A stretch of 64,000 bases of DNA from Verrucomicrobiales bacterium (GCA_015075445.1 JABTUJ010000013.1:62001-126000), one strand, 5' to 3'. Counted from the stretch's first letter, positions 1-8,091 are shown. Notes: generated by a model from the sequence alone, not told the origin. Program-made: numbers and translations.

Positions 1-81
1 ATCGAGGCGCACCACGGCAAGGTCAAGATCGCGTCCCGCCGCGGCGAAGGCACCACCATCACCCTCCTCCTGCCGGTCTGA
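1..81 (+). CDS. C-terminal end of a sensor histidine kinase (partial)
   Basis: The window opens inside a reading frame that gives 26 residues before a TGA stop. It ends in GEGTTITLLLPV, which resembles the last strand of a histidine kinase ATPase domain (the usual G-x-G-T-T-hydrophobic-x-LP ending). If correct, the protein autophosphorylates a histidine and passes the phosphate to a response regulator. Nothing of the sensor part or the His-box is in the window, so the signal is unknown. The next gene starts about 115 bases downstream on the same strand and is not obviously related. The call rests only on this short tail and could also fit another GHKL-type ATPase. Confidence 0.6.
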   Translation: MEAHHGKVKIASRRGEGTTITLLLPV

Positions 82-197
82 TTGGCGCCCCGCCCTCCCT
101 TGTGCCAGAATACAGTCCTCCGCCTCCGGGCCCGTCTCCCGCGACCCTGGCTGGTTCGCGCCGGGGCCGGCGGGGATCCCTGCACGCTGAATCAATT

Positions 198-1514
198 ATG
201 AAGTCACTGACTGAACCCGCGATGCGCCGGCCGTGGTTGCCGGTACTGCTTTGCTCCGCCCTCACGCTCACCACCGCTGGCGCTGGACTCGCCGAGGATG
301 CCGAACCCGCGCACTGGCCCAATTGGCGGGGACCTTCCGTCACGGGTAGCACTTCGAAAGGTGATTACCCGGTGCGCTGGACGCTCGATTCGGTCACGTG
401 GAAGCTGCGCCTCCCCGGCAAGGGCTCCTCCAGCCCCGTCGTCTGGCAGGACCGCATCTTCCTGACCACCCCCGCCGACGGCGAGGATGCCGTGATGGCC
501 CTCGACTTGGCGGGCAAGGTGCTCTGGCAGACCAAGCTCGGCCCCGAGAGCCGACCCAAACACCGCACGCTGGGTTCGAGCTGCAATGGCTCGCCCGTCA
601 CCGACGGCCGCGGCGTGTTCGTGTACTTCCGGAGCGGGCATTTCGCCGCGCTGGAACCGGACGGCAAAATCCGCTGGCAGCACAACCTCACCGAGCGATT
701 TGGCGCCGAACAGCTCTTCTGGGACACCGGCACCTCCCCCGTGCTCACCGATACTCACGTGGTCCTCGCCCGCATGCACCAGGGCGAATCCTGGATCGCC
801 GGCTTCGACAAGGCCACGGGTGAGCTCCGCTGGCAACAGGCGCGCAATTACCGGACCCCCACCGAGAACGACAACGCCTACACCACCCCCGTGCTCTATC
901 GCGAGGGGGCGCAACCCGCCCTGCTCGTCTGGGGCGCGGACCATCTCACCGCCCACGACGCCGCCGACGGACGACTGCTCTGGTCCTGCGGCGGGTTCAA
1001 CCCCGACGGCACGGGCTTCTGGCCCGCCATCGCCTCTCCCGTGATTCACGCCGATCTGGCCATCGTCCCGGTGGGCCGGGATGATCGCGCCGGCCAATCC
1101 CGCGTCCACGCCGTTCGGTTGGGCGGACGTGGCGACGTGACCGAAACCCACCGGGTCTGGAAGCGCGAGGACGTCGGCGTCTTTGTCGCCAGTCCAGCCG
1201 TGGACGCCGGCCGCGCTTATCTCCTGCGCCATCAAGGCGAAATCGTCTGTCTGGATCCGGCCACAGGCCAGACGCTCTGGAGCCACGCCCTGCCGCAGCA
1301 CCGGACGCCCTATTACGCCTCTCCCACCATCGCCAACGGCCTGCTCTACGCTGCCCGGGAGGACGGCACCGTGTTTGTCGGGCGCGTGACCGACCGGTTC
1401 GAGCTGCTGGCGGAAAACGCCATGGGAGAACGCATCCTCGCCTCGCCGATTCCAGCCGCCAATCGGCTCTTCCTCCGCGGGGATGCGCACCTGTTCTGCA
1501 TCGCCGCGAAATAG
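198..1514 (+). CDS. Secreted PQQ-type beta-propeller repeat protein
   Basis: The product is about 438 residues. I start it at the ATG at 198 because it gives a clear signal peptide (MRRPWLPVLLCSALTL then a small-residue cleavage region), and the frame upstream of it is not protein-like. A second ATG at 222 is equally possible. The mature part begins WPNWRGP, a common opening of PQQ-like WD40 proteins, and then repeats blades with the pattern G-x-V/L-x-W (VLWQTKLG, IRWQHNL, LRWQQAR, LLWSCGG, TLWSHALP). These are typical of BamB/quinoprotein-like propellers. No quinone-ligand set or catalytic residue can be assigned, so an enzymatic role is not supported. It is probably a periplasmic or outer-membrane-associated propeller. 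Confidence 0.85.
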   Translation: MKSLTEPAMRRPWLPVLLCSALTLTTAGAGLAEDAEPAHWPNWRGPSVTGSTSKGDYPVRWTLDSVTWKLRLPGKGSSSPVVWQDRIFLTTPADGEDAVMALDLAGKVLWQTKLGPESRPKHRTLGSSCNGSPVTDGRGVFVYFRSGHFAALEPDGKIRWQHNLTERFGAEQLFWDTGTSPVLTDTHVVLARMHQGESWIAGFDKATGELRWQQARNYRTPTENDNAYTTPVLYREGAQPALLVWGADHLTAHDAADGRLLWSCGGFNPDGTGFWPAIASPVIHADLAIVPVGRDDRAGQSRVHAVRLGGRGDVTETHRVWKREDVGVFVASPAVDAGRAYLLRHQGEIVCLDPATGQTLWSHALPQHRTPYYASPTIANGLLYAAREDGTVFVGRVTDRFELLAENAMGERILASPIPAANRLFLRGDAHLFCIAAK

Positions 1515-1867
1515 CCGCTCCCCTCCCCGCTCCTGCGCCAGGTTCGACAACAGGGTACGATGGCGTCCGGCGGGTGGCCGCAGAAGGCAACGAGGGGAAC
1601 GAAGGCAGGAGGCTACCGGTCGACTTGGGCCGACGTAGGAGAGTCGCCAATCTACTGCTCAGGATGACGATTCAGATTTCAGGGACTGACCCCTTGGGAA
1701 AGGAGAAGGTCGGTCGGGCTGCTGGACGTGTCACCGGGACGAATCATCAGCCTGCAGGCCATAAGCCAACTTGACACCTTGGGGGCGTTCGCTACGCTGC
1801 CGGGGTGTCCGCGCGGTCGGAAGGGCACCACCCGATACCCCTCCGCGCCGGCTTCCGTACCACGACC
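1515..1867. other. 353-base gap with no supported gene
   Basis: No convincing coding frame is seen between the propeller gene and aspartate kinase. Around 1577-1606 there is a low-complexity stretch (GAAGGCAACGAGGGGAACGAAGG). Its reverse complement resembles CTTCGTTCCCTT-type stretches near 38520-38552 and 51600-51632, so it may be a dispersed repeat motif. Around 1668-1695 a GATTCAG...GGGACTGACCCC stretch looks like non-coding repeat DNA. No clear sigma-70 promoter could be picked for the downstream gene. Confidence 0.4.
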
Positions 1868-3085
1868 ATGGCGCTCATCGTTCAGAAATACGGCGGCACT
1901 TCGGTGGCCAATCCCGATCGGATCAAGAACGTCGCCGCCCGCGTCGCCGGCTACCGCGAACGCGGCGACCGGTTGGTCGTGGTGGTGTCCGCCATGAGCG
2001 GGGTCACCGACAGCCTGCTCAAACTGGCCAAGGAGATCCTCCCGCTCCCGCCCGAACGGGAAATGGACATGCTCCTGGCCACCGGCGAGCAGACGACGAT
2101 CGCGCTCACCGCCATGGCCCTCCACGCCCGCGACGTGCCGGCCGTCTCCCTTACCGGCGCCCAGGCCGGCATCGTCACCGACCGCGTCCACACCAAGGCC
2201 AAGATCCAGAACATCACCCCGCGGCAGATCCACGCCCTGCTGGACAGCGGGCAGGTCGTGATTGTGGCCGGGTTCCAGGGCCAGACGCAGGAAGGACAGA
2301 TCACCACCCTGGGCCGGGGCGGTTCGGATCTCACCGCCATCGCGCTGGCGGCTGCTTTGAAGGCCGATCTTTGCCAGATCTTCACCGACGTGGACGGCGT
2401 GTACACCGCCGACCCGCGCCTGGTGCCGAGTGCGCGCAAGCTCGACGAGGTGGCCTACGACGAGCTGCTCGAGCTCGCCGGCGCGGGCGCCAAGGTCATG
2501 CAGCTCCGGTCGGTCGAGTTCGCCAAGAAATTCGGCGTCGTCTTCGAAGTCCGCTCCAGCCTGAATGACAACCCAGGAACGATCGTGAAAGAGGAAACCA
2601 AGAGCATGGAAGGCATCGTCGTCCGCGGCGTGTCGCTCGACAAGAACCAGGCCAAGATCACCGTCGTCGCCGCGCCCGACCGCCCCGGGGTGTCGTCCCG
2701 GATCTTCCACGCCCTGGCGGACGCCGCCATCAACGTGGACATGATCGTGCAGAACGTCAGCCACGGCAGCGCCCGGCCCATCACCGACCTGTCGTTCACC
2801 ATCGACAAGCCGGACCTCCTCAAGGCGCGGAAGGTCATGGACGCGCTCAAGCCGGAGATCGGCTTCCGGGAAGTCATCGCCAACGAAGGCGTGGCCAAGC
2901 TCTCGATTGTGGGCGTCGGCATGCGCAGCCACTCCGGGGTCGCCGCCAAGATGTTCGAGACCCTCGCCCGCGAGGACATCAACATCGACATGATCTCGAC
3001 CAGCGAGATCAAGATCTCAGTGGTGGTCGACCTCGCCAAGGGCGAGGCCGCCACCCGCGCCGTCCACGAGGCGTTCTTGGGCTGA
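1868..3085 (+). CDS. lysC: Aspartate kinase (aspartokinase)
   Basis: The 405-residue product phosphorylates L-aspartate with ATP, the first step toward lysine (via diaminopimelate), threonine and methionine. It starts with the family signature KYGGTSVAN at residues 7-15. It has the conserved GRGGSDLTA stretch and the FTDVDGVYTADPR signature in the kinase domain. The last about 140 residues form two ACT regulatory domains (AKITVVAAPDRPGVSSRIF and LSIVGVGMRSHSGVAAKMF). The length is normal for a monofunctional aspartokinase. The start at 1868 is chosen because the extra 21 codons upstream are not conserved-looking and the kinase motif lies right after this ATG. The ACT pair implies feedback control by lysine and/or threonine. 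It meets the HEAT-repeat gene tail to tail with only 2 bases between stops. Confidence 0.97.
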   Translation: MALIVQKYGGTSVANPDRIKNVAARVAGYRERGDRLVVVVSAMSGVTDSLLKLAKEILPLPPEREMDMLLATGEQTTIALTAMALHARDVPAVSLTGAQAGIVTDRVHTKAKIQNITPRQIHALLDSGQVVIVAGFQGQTQEGQITTLGRGGSDLTAIALAAALKADLCQIFTDVDGVYTADPRLVPSARKLDEVAYDELLELAGAGAKVMQLRSVEFAKKFGVVFEVRSSLNDNPGTIVKEETKSMEGIVVRGVSLDKNQAKITVVAAPDRPGVSSRIFHALADAAINVDMIVQNVSHGSARPITDLSFTIDKPDLLKARKVMDALKPEIGFREVIANEGVAKLSIVGVGMRSHSGVAAKMFETLAREDINIDMISTSEIKISVVVDLAKGEAATRAVHEAFLG

Positions 3086-3087
3086 CC

Positions 3088-3726
3088 TCAGGCGGCTTTC
3101 ACGCCGGTCTGCTTCGTCGGCACCAGCTTCTGGCTGGGATACCCCTCCACAGTTTCGCCCCGGACGCGGAGGCTGTGGGCGAGGGCGTACTTGAAGGCTT
3201 CCGGGGCGCCGGCCATGGCCTGCTTCAGCGCCCGGGTGGCGGCCGGGCCGGGGATCCGCTCGAGGGCGCAGCGCGCGTCTTCCTTGACCGCGCTGTCGGC
3301 CAGCAGCGCCGCCATGGGTCCGACGGCGGCGTCATCGCCGATTTCCGACAGCATCCAGGCGGCGTGCGAGCGGACGGGGGCGGCGGCGTGGGTGAGGAGC
3401 TTCACGAGCTCCGTCTGGACGGCCTTGCGGTCGGCATCCGCGCCGGGACGGCCGGCGTGCCGGACGATGCGTTCGATGGCCCGTTTGGCAGAGCGGGCGA
3501 TCTCGAAGTCGGCGTCGGTCATTACTTGACCCAGTGGGACCACAGCGGGGGCGCCCACAGGGCCAGCGCCCTGCCAGGCGGGGCCGCGAACGGCGTCGTC
3601 GGTGCTCTTGATCTTGGCGATGAGCTCGTTGACGTCGGCGGCTTGGGCCGCGCGGGCGGAGACGCCGAGGGCGGTCGCGGTGGCCACCGCGGCGGTGACC
3701 GTGGGAATGAGAGGCGAGGGCTTCAT
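3088..3726 (-). CDS. Secreted HEAT-repeat protein
   Basis: The product is 212 residues. It has an N-terminal signal peptide (MKPSPLIPTVTAAVATATALG, small residues, AQA-A cleavage) followed by helical repeats with the HEAT pattern: DAVRGPAWQGAG, DFEIARSAKRAIERIV, PVRSHAAWMLSEIGDDAAVGPMAALL, and KEDARCALERI-PGPAATRALKQAM. HEAT proteins of this size are binding scaffolds; no enzymatic residue is visible. It lies 49 bases downstream of the oxidoreductase gene on the same strand and could be the last gene of a three-gene unit with the oxidoreductase and the isomerase-like protein. The partner and role are unknown. Confidence 0.8.
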   Translation of the reverse strand: MKPSPLIPTVTAAVATATALGVSARAAQAADVNELIAKIKSTDDAVRGPAWQGAGPVGAPAVVPLGQVMTDADFEIARSAKRAIERIVRHAGRPGADADRKAVQTELVKLLTHAAAPVRSHAAWMLSEIGDDAAVGPMAALLADSAVKEDARCALERIPGPAATRALKQAMAGAPEAFKYALAHSLRVRGETVEGYPSQKLVPTKQTGVKAA

Positions 3727-3775
3727 GGTCGGATCGGGGACGGAGTGCGCAGGTTTCGGGTTGAGTGGATTCGGA

Positions 3776-5137
3776 CTAGAGGGTGTACGGGTAGCGTTGC
3801 GGGCGGCTCATCAACCGGCGGGCGGCTTCGTCGCCCACGATGTCGCGTTTGACGGGGTCCCAGTGGAGCTTGCGGCCCACGATCAGCGAGAGGTTGCCCA
3901 GGACACAGAGGTTGGCGGTGGCGACCCCGCCCTCGATGTTCATGATGGTCTTGCGGCCGGTCTTGATCCCTTCGAACCAGTCTTCGTGATGGTCGAAGCG
4001 CGGGCTCTTGGGCACGTCCACGCCGCCCGCCGGCTTCTGGAACTCGAGGGCCTTGGTCTCGGTGTAGACCTGGCCGTCGCCGACCCAGACCACGAGCTTG
4101 TCCTTGTCCCCGTAATACACCGCGCCGTAGCCCTCGCGGATGCCTTCCCGCTTCAGCCGGTCGCGGTCGAAGTAGGGCACCATCTCGCCCGGCTGCGCCC
4201 AGATGAGGGTCCAGTCGGGGTTCTTGAACTGGTAGGTGACCTCCATTTCGATGGCCGAATCCCAAAGCCCACGGGTGGGGACCCGGCCCTTGGTCTCGAT
4301 GGTGACCGGGCCGGTGTGGTCGGCGTTCATGAAGTGCAGCGCGTTGCTCATGACGTGGGCGCCGCGGTCGCGGATCTGGCCGCCGCCGGATTCGAGGAGC
4401 CAGCGGAAGACGCCGTGGAGATAGCGCTGGTTGAAGGGCCGCCAGGGAAGCGGGCCGAGCCAGAGGTCCCAGTCCAGGTCGGCGGGAGGTTCGCTGTCGG
4501 GCACGGGCCTGTCATCGGACGGGGTGGCGTAATGCCAGCACTTGACGGTGTGGACCTTCCCGAGCATGCCGTTGGCGATGTACTGGTGGGCGTAGAAGGC
4601 CTCGCGCTGGGACCGGCCCTGGGACCCGACCTGCACGCAGATCTTGTTGTCGCGCGCGGCCCGGATCATCGCCTTGCCTTCCTCGATGGTGCCGCAGGCG
4701 GGCTTCTCGACATACACGTGCTTGCCGGTCTGGCAGGCGTGCACGGTCTGGCAGGCGTGCCAGTGGTCGGGGGTGGAGATGACGACGGCGTCGACGTCCT
4801 TTCGCTCGAGGACGTAGCGGTAATCGCGGTACGGGGTGGCCTTGCCGCCCGTGCTTTTCACCGCGCCGGCCAGCCGTCCCTCATCCACGTCGCACACGGC
4901 GACCACATTGATATCGCCCCGGGACTGGCGGGCGAGCATGTAACCGAGATGGCCGTTGCCCATGCCGCCGACGCCGATGTGGGCGATGTTGAGCCGGTCT
5001 TTGGCGGTGGGCGTGGTGTAGCCCGCGCCGAGGACGCGGGCAGGGAGGATCTGCGGGACGCCGAAGGCGGTCAGACCCAGCACGGCGGTGCCAGAACGTT
5101 GGAGGAAGCTGCGACGGGGGATGGCGGGATGTGGCAT
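3776..5137 (-). CDS. Gfo/Idh/MocA family oxidoreductase with Tat-like signal
   Basis: The 453-residue product belongs to the NAD(P)-dependent Gfo/Idh/MocA family. The N-terminus RRSFLQRSG-TAVLGLTAFG looks like a twin-arginine signal, suggesting a folded cofactor-bound enzyme exported to the periplasm. The Rossmann motif IGVGGMGNGHLG follows. The family EKP motif is present (VEKPACGTIEEGKAM), as is the DHWHACQ stretch found in many Planctomycetes and Verrucomicrobia paralogues. The substrate is probably a sugar or cyclitol; the exact one cannot be read. I start at 5137 for the best Tat signal. An upstream ATG at 5173 would overlap the stop of the isomerase-like gene (TGATG), consistent with translational coupling, and cannot be excluded. 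Confidence 0.9.
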   Translation of the reverse strand: MPHPAIPRRSFLQRSGTAVLGLTAFGVPQILPARVLGAGYTTPTAKDRLNIAHIGVGGMGNGHLGYMLARQSRGDINVVAVCDVDEGRLAGAVKSTGGKATPYRDYRYVLERKDVDAVVISTPDHWHACQTVHACQTGKHVYVEKPACGTIEEGKAMIRAARDNKICVQVGSQGRSQREAFYAHQYIANGMLGKVHTVKCWHYATPSDDRPVPDSEPPADLDWDLWLGPLPWRPFNQRYLHGVFRWLLESGGGQIRDRGAHVMSNALHFMNADHTGPVTIETKGRVPTRGLWDSAIEMEVTYQFKNPDWTLIWAQPGEMVPYFDRDRLKREGIREGYGAVYYGDKDKLVVWVGDGQVYTETKALEFQKPAGGVDVPKSPRFDHHEDWFEGIKTGRKTIMNIEGGVATANLCVLGNLSLIVGRKLHWDPVKRDIVGDEAARRLMSRPQRYPYTL

Positions 5138-5172
5138 AGCGTTGGGGGACGAGGTTGCCGGCCGACGGCGCA

Positions 5173-6048
5173 TCAGACAAGTCCCTTGAGGTAGTCGCGG
5201 GATTTCGTGAGGGCGGCGGCCATTGCGTCGGGTTCGACGTGGCCGTGCATGAAGGGATTCACGTGACCGCGGTATTTCGCGGCGGCGAGGGCTTGGATCC
5301 AGGGGTGGAAATCGGTGGAGCCGTGCCCCGGCAACTGCTTCATCCCTTCCTGGTTCTGCCAGGCGTAGAAGAAGAACAGTTGGGGGCCCGAGATGCGGAT
5401 GGCCTCGACGACCGACGCCCCGAGCGCCTGCAAGTGGTAAGGGGCGAGGGCGATGCCGAGGCGGGGCGAGGTGTTGAGGTCGGTGAACGCCTTGAACGAG
5501 TCGAGCCCATTCAGCAGGGCGTGACCGTGGTTCTCGATGGCCAGGTAGGAATGGTGCTTTTCGGCCAGTTCAACGAGCGGCTTCACGCTTTCGAGGAAGT
5601 CCTTCATCCGTCGCGTAAGTTCTTCGGGTGGACACGGGCCGGCACTGCCCTGGACGGCCACCCCACCGCCTGCACCGCCCAGCAGTTCGGCGTACTTGGC
5701 ATAGCCGCCGACGTAGGTCGAGAAAGCGAAAAGCGCGAGCCGATGCTGGGCGAGCAGGTCACGTAACCGCTCGGGGCCGAGCCGGTTGAGGGCGTCGTCG
5801 AGGTGCGGGCAATTCTCGTAGGCCGACCAGATGTCCACGCCCTCGAAGCCGAGGGCGGCGATGCGGGCGCAGGCGGCTTCGAGGGGCAGGTCCTTGAAGT
5901 GGATTGAGGACGTGGACAGGCGAAGGCGCCACGGTGAGGCGGGGTTGGCCGCGGCGGCGGCGGGGTGGAGGGGGAGCCACGGGCTGGCGGCGGCGGCGAC
6001 CAAGGGGGTGCGTTGGAGGAATTGGCGGCGGTTCATGCGGATGGCCAT
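5173..6048 (-). CDS. Sugar phosphate isomerase/epimerase-like TIM-barrel protein
   Basis: The 291-residue product looks like an AP-endonuclease-2/xylose-isomerase-like TIM barrel. It starts with MNRRQFLQRTPLVAAAASPW, a Tat-type signal; the start could be 6048 or 6036. Barrel landmarks include LGFEGVDIWSAYENCPH, then LAIENHGHALLNGLDSF (the metal-binding glutamate region) and GHGSTDFHPWIQALAAAKYRGHVNPFMHGH near the end. It sits directly upstream of the Gfo/Idh/MocA oxidoreductase, a frequent pairing in Verrucomicrobia and Planctomycetes, where the two are thought to act in sugar or polyol catabolism. The substrate is unknown. The frame continues upstream to 6216, but that extension is not protein-like. 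Confidence 0.85.
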   Translation of the reverse strand: MAIRMNRRQFLQRTPLVAAAASPWLPLHPAAAAANPASPWRLRLSTSSIHFKDLPLEAACARIAALGFEGVDIWSAYENCPHLDDALNRLGPERLRDLLAQHRLALFAFSTYVGGYAKYAELLGGAGGGVAVQGSAGPCPPEELTRRMKDFLESVKPLVELAEKHHSYLAIENHGHALLNGLDSFKAFTDLNTSPRLGIALAPYHLQALGASVVEAIRISGPQLFFFYAWQNQEGMKQLPGHGSTDFHPWIQALAAAKYRGHVNPFMHGHVEPDAMAAALTKSRDYLKGLV

Positions 6049-6129
6049 AACACGGCGCGGTCGGGGTGGGGAGGAAAAAGTGGAGCAATCGAGGGAGCGC
6101 GCAGTGGGCGCAAAATGTTCAAAAAAAAG

Positions 6130-6156
6130 TTGACAGAGGGGCATTGAATCGAGAAT
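6130..6156 (+). promoter_or_regulatory. Possible sigma-70 promoter ahead of the small secreted gene
   Basis: A perfect TTGACA lies at 6130-6135, just after a run of eight A residues. The best -10 candidate, GAGAAT at 6151-6156, sits only 15 bases away and is a weak match to TATAAT. It is placed 35 bases upstream of the start at 6191, in the gap between divergent genes. The -35 box is seen directly; that it works as a promoter is inferred. Confidence 0.3.
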
Positions 6157-6190
6157 TTCGCCCTGCACACGGATAAACAACTGCAAAACC

Positions 6191-6823
6191 ATGAGAACAA
6201 AAACACTGCTCCTCACGGCTGCACTGGGTGCAGCAGGGGTCGCCTCGGCGATTGCTCAGGTGTACTCCGTCAACGCGGTCGGCTACGTCAACTTGACGGC
6301 CAAGGCCGGGTTTAACCTCTGGAACAACCCTTTGGATGCCAAGGCTGATGGCACGGTCATCAAGCTGCTGCCTGGTCTTCCTGAAGGTTCCATCGTTTAC
6401 ACGTACGATGGTGCGAACTTCAAGTTGAATACTTGGGAGTTGGGCGAGTGGACGTTCCCGAACGACACGCTGGTTCCCGGCCAGGGCTTCTTCCTGCGGG
6501 TGCCTGCAGGTTCTGCCGACACCACCATTACCTTCGTCGGTGAAGTGATGCAGGGGACGCTGTCCACGCCGCTCATCGCCGGTTTTAACTTGGTTGGCTC
6601 GAAGGTCCCGCAAGCAGGCTTGATCCAAACCGACTTGGGCTTTGTCCCCGCTGAAGGCGACACGGTTTACAAGTTTGACACGGCGACCGGCAACTATGCG
6701 CTGTCCACGTTCGAGTTCGGCGCGTGGGATCCGGCTCAGCCGACCCTCTCTGTTGGTGAAGGCATCTGGGTGCGCAAGCTGGCGGCCGGGGCCTGGAATC
6801 GCACCTTCTCGGTGAATCCTTAA
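6191..6823 (+). CDS. Small secreted protein of the SVNAVGYVN type, internally duplicated
   Basis: The 210-residue product has a signal peptide (MRTKTLLLTAALGAAGVASA) and then VYSVNAVGYVNL, a start I know from short exported proteins of Verrucomicrobia. The rest is two related halves: GFNLWNNPLD near residue 42 and GFNLVGSKVP near 136. Each is followed by a VYTYDG / VYKFDTATG strand, an aromatic WELGEW / EFGAWD stretch and a GQGFFLRVPAG / GEGIWVRKLAAG loop. It therefore appears to be a duplicated beta-rich module. No catalytic residues are visible and the function is unknown. It is followed 63 bases later by a PEP-CTERM gene on the same strand, and the good terminator after that gene suggests they may be co-transcribed. 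Confidence 0.8.
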   Translation: MRTKTLLLTAALGAAGVASAIAQVYSVNAVGYVNLTAKAGFNLWNNPLDAKADGTVIKLLPGLPEGSIVYTYDGANFKLNTWELGEWTFPNDTLVPGQGFFLRVPAGSADTTITFVGEVMQGTLSTPLIAGFNLVGSKVPQAGLIQTDLGFVPAEGDTVYKFDTATGNYALSTFEFGAWDPAQPTLSVGEGIWVRKLAAGAWNRTFSVNP

Positions 6824-6886
6824 CGGTTGTTTTGCAGGAACCGCACAACAAATAACTGACCAAAGTCCACACAGCACAGTACACAT

Positions 6887-7411
6887 ATGAAAAAGCTAAT
6901 CGTAGCAGCAGTAGTCGGGCTGACCGCCTATGCGGCGCTGGCTCAGGGGCAGTTCACCTTCGGCAACCGCGTCACGGCCGACAACATCGACGCCAAAGTG
7001 TTTGCGCCCGGTGGCGCAACGCCGCTGGACGGGGCTGCCTATCTGGCGCAGGCATATATCGGAACGGACCCCGGCAGTTTGAACCCGGTCGGCACGGCTC
7101 TGCCTTTCCGGACTGGCGCTGCTGCGGGTTACATCACCTCGACGGGGATCACCACAGGGATCGCTGCGGGGACCTCCGTGAAGGTCGTGATGCGCGAGTG
7201 GGAAGCCGCCAAGGGCGCGACCTACGAAGCCGCAGTGGCGGGCGGTGGCGTTTACGGGAGCAGCAATCCCGTGACGCTCACCTTGAGCGGTCCTCCGGCC
7301 ACCCCTGTTAACATGGTGGGTCTGCAGAGCTTCAGCCTGATCCCCGAGCCCTCGACCATGGCTCTCGGCGTGCTGGGCATTGCCGCGCTGTTGCTGCGCC
7401 GCCGCCAATAG
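6887..7411 (+). CDS. PEP-CTERM sorting-domain protein
   Basis: The 174-residue product has a signal peptide (MKKLIVAAVVGLTAYAALAQ) and ends with IPEPSTMALGVLGIAALLLRRRQ-like features: a PEPST box, a hydrophobic helix and a basic tail. That tripartite end is the PEP-CTERM signal, recognised and cleaved by an exosortase in the inner membrane. A candidate exosortase lies about 9 kb away at 16557. The middle (about residues 20-145) is Gly/Ala/Thr-rich and beta-like, with no recognised domain. The protein is probably delivered to the surface or extracellular matrix. A strong intrinsic terminator follows directly. Confidence 0.9.
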   Translation: MKKLIVAAVVGLTAYAALAQGQFTFGNRVTADNIDAKVFAPGGATPLDGAAYLAQAYIGTDPGSLNPVGTALPFRTGAAAGYITSTGITTGIAAGTSVKVVMREWEAAKGATYEAAVAGGGVYGSSNPVTLTLSGPPATPVNMVGLQSFSLIPEPSTMALGVLGIAALLLRRRQ

Positions 7412-7435
7412 ACGGAACGTCTGAGATACTTCGCA

Positions 7436-7464
7436 AGCGCCGCCCCTCGGGGCGGCGCTCTTTT
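7436..7464 (+). terminator. Rho-independent terminator
   Basis: An 11-base perfect inverted repeat (AGCGCCGCCCC at 7436-7446 and GGGGCGGCGCT at 7449-7459) is followed by CTTTT. It starts 25 bases after the stop of the PEP-CTERM gene and is well formed for an intrinsic terminator of that transcript. Confidence 0.85.
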
Positions 7465-7526
7465 ACAGTGGCGCCTGCGAGTTGACACGTTAGGCGCCGG
7501 ACCGATGAGACAAACCGGGTCCGTGC

Positions 7527-7601
7527 GGCGCGTTCGTCTATCGGATTAGGTTGCAGCCCTCTCGGGCCCAAAGATGGGTTCGATTCCCATACGCGCTACC
7601 A
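7527..7601 (+). tRNA. tRNA-Glu(CTC)-like gene, possibly defective
   Basis: A 75-base tRNA-like segment is visible. The acceptor arms GGCGCGT and ACGCGCT pair over 7 positions (first pair G-U), with an encoded CCA end. The T arm is perfect (ATGGG, loop TTCGATT, CCCAT). The D arm TCGTCTATCGG-ATTAGG resembles bacterial tRNA-Glu. Counting from these arms puts CTC at the anticodon (loop CTCTCGG). However, the anticodon stem hardly pairs (CAGCC against GCCCA) and the D stem has a mismatch. It is therefore either a recently decayed tRNA-Glu or a copy with a base lost near position 37. A TTGACA box lies upstream at 7482-7487. A RelE-like gene begins 31 bases downstream. Confidence 0.55.
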
Positions 7602-7632
7602 ACCCGCGTGGCGGTCGCTTCGCAGCCGAGCC

Positions 7633-7998
7633 TTGAGCATCTTCCAGATTATCTTCAATCCGACCAGCGCCGCTGAGCTGGCGGGCATGCCCAAGGATCT
7701 CCAGTTGCAGATCCTGGGTGAGTTTCGGGGTGTGCCCTCCGAAGTGCTGAGCAACGAGCTGGATCGGTTCGGCAAACTGCGCCGGGGAGGCAAGACCCTG
7801 CACCGGTTTCGGATTGGCGACTTCCGGGTCTACTTCGAGCGCCACGAACTCGGGCTGGTAATCCATCGCATCCTGCACCGAAACACGCTCAAGGATTTTC
7901 GGTTTCGGTCGAACCTGCCGATGGCCGAGGACGAGGCGTTGCAGGAGAACCCGCGGTTCTGGGAGTTGATCGACGCGGCGACGCGGTCGTCGAGTTGA
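7633..7998 (+). CDS. RelE/ParE-like toxin, without visible antitoxin
   Basis: The 121-residue product (TTG start) has the RelE/ParE mRNA-interferase layout. It starts with a beta strand (IFQIIFNPTSAAEL), then a helix pair, then the family core LHRFRIGDFRVYFE and LVIHRILHRNTLKDFRFRSN. Family members cleave mRNA at the ribosome or poison gyrase. Which applies here cannot be read. It normally pairs with a small antitoxin gene, but the 5' side is a tRNA-like gene and the 93 bases on the 3' side are non-coding, so it appears to be an orphan or an inert relic. No ATG start is available in frame upstream. The protein is a little longer than the usual 85-100 residues owing to a C-terminal tail. Confidence 0.75.
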   Translation: MSIFQIIFNPTSAAELAGMPKDLQLQILGEFRGVPSEVLSNELDRFGKLRRGGKTLHRFRIGDFRVYFERHELGLVIHRILHRNTLKDFRFRSNLPMAEDEALQENPRFWELIDAATRSSS

Positions 7999-8008
7999 AA
8001 TCGCGAGC

Positions 8009-8028
8009 GCCGGCTGAGGGCAGCCGGC
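8009..8028. repeat. Short palindromic hairpin after the RelE-like gene
   Basis: A perfect 8-base inverted repeat (GCCGGCTG and CAGCCGGC) is separated by AGGG. It lies 10 bases after the RelE-like stop and lacks a T-run, so it resembles an intergenic palindromic repeat more than a classic terminator. It could still stabilise or end transcripts from both sides, since the HNH gene converges on it. Confidence 0.45.
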
Positions 8029-8091
8029 CTACAAGGCTACAGGGCCGAGCCAGGAACGCCTTGGGCTTTGCCGGCAGGTTCCGCTCCGCGC

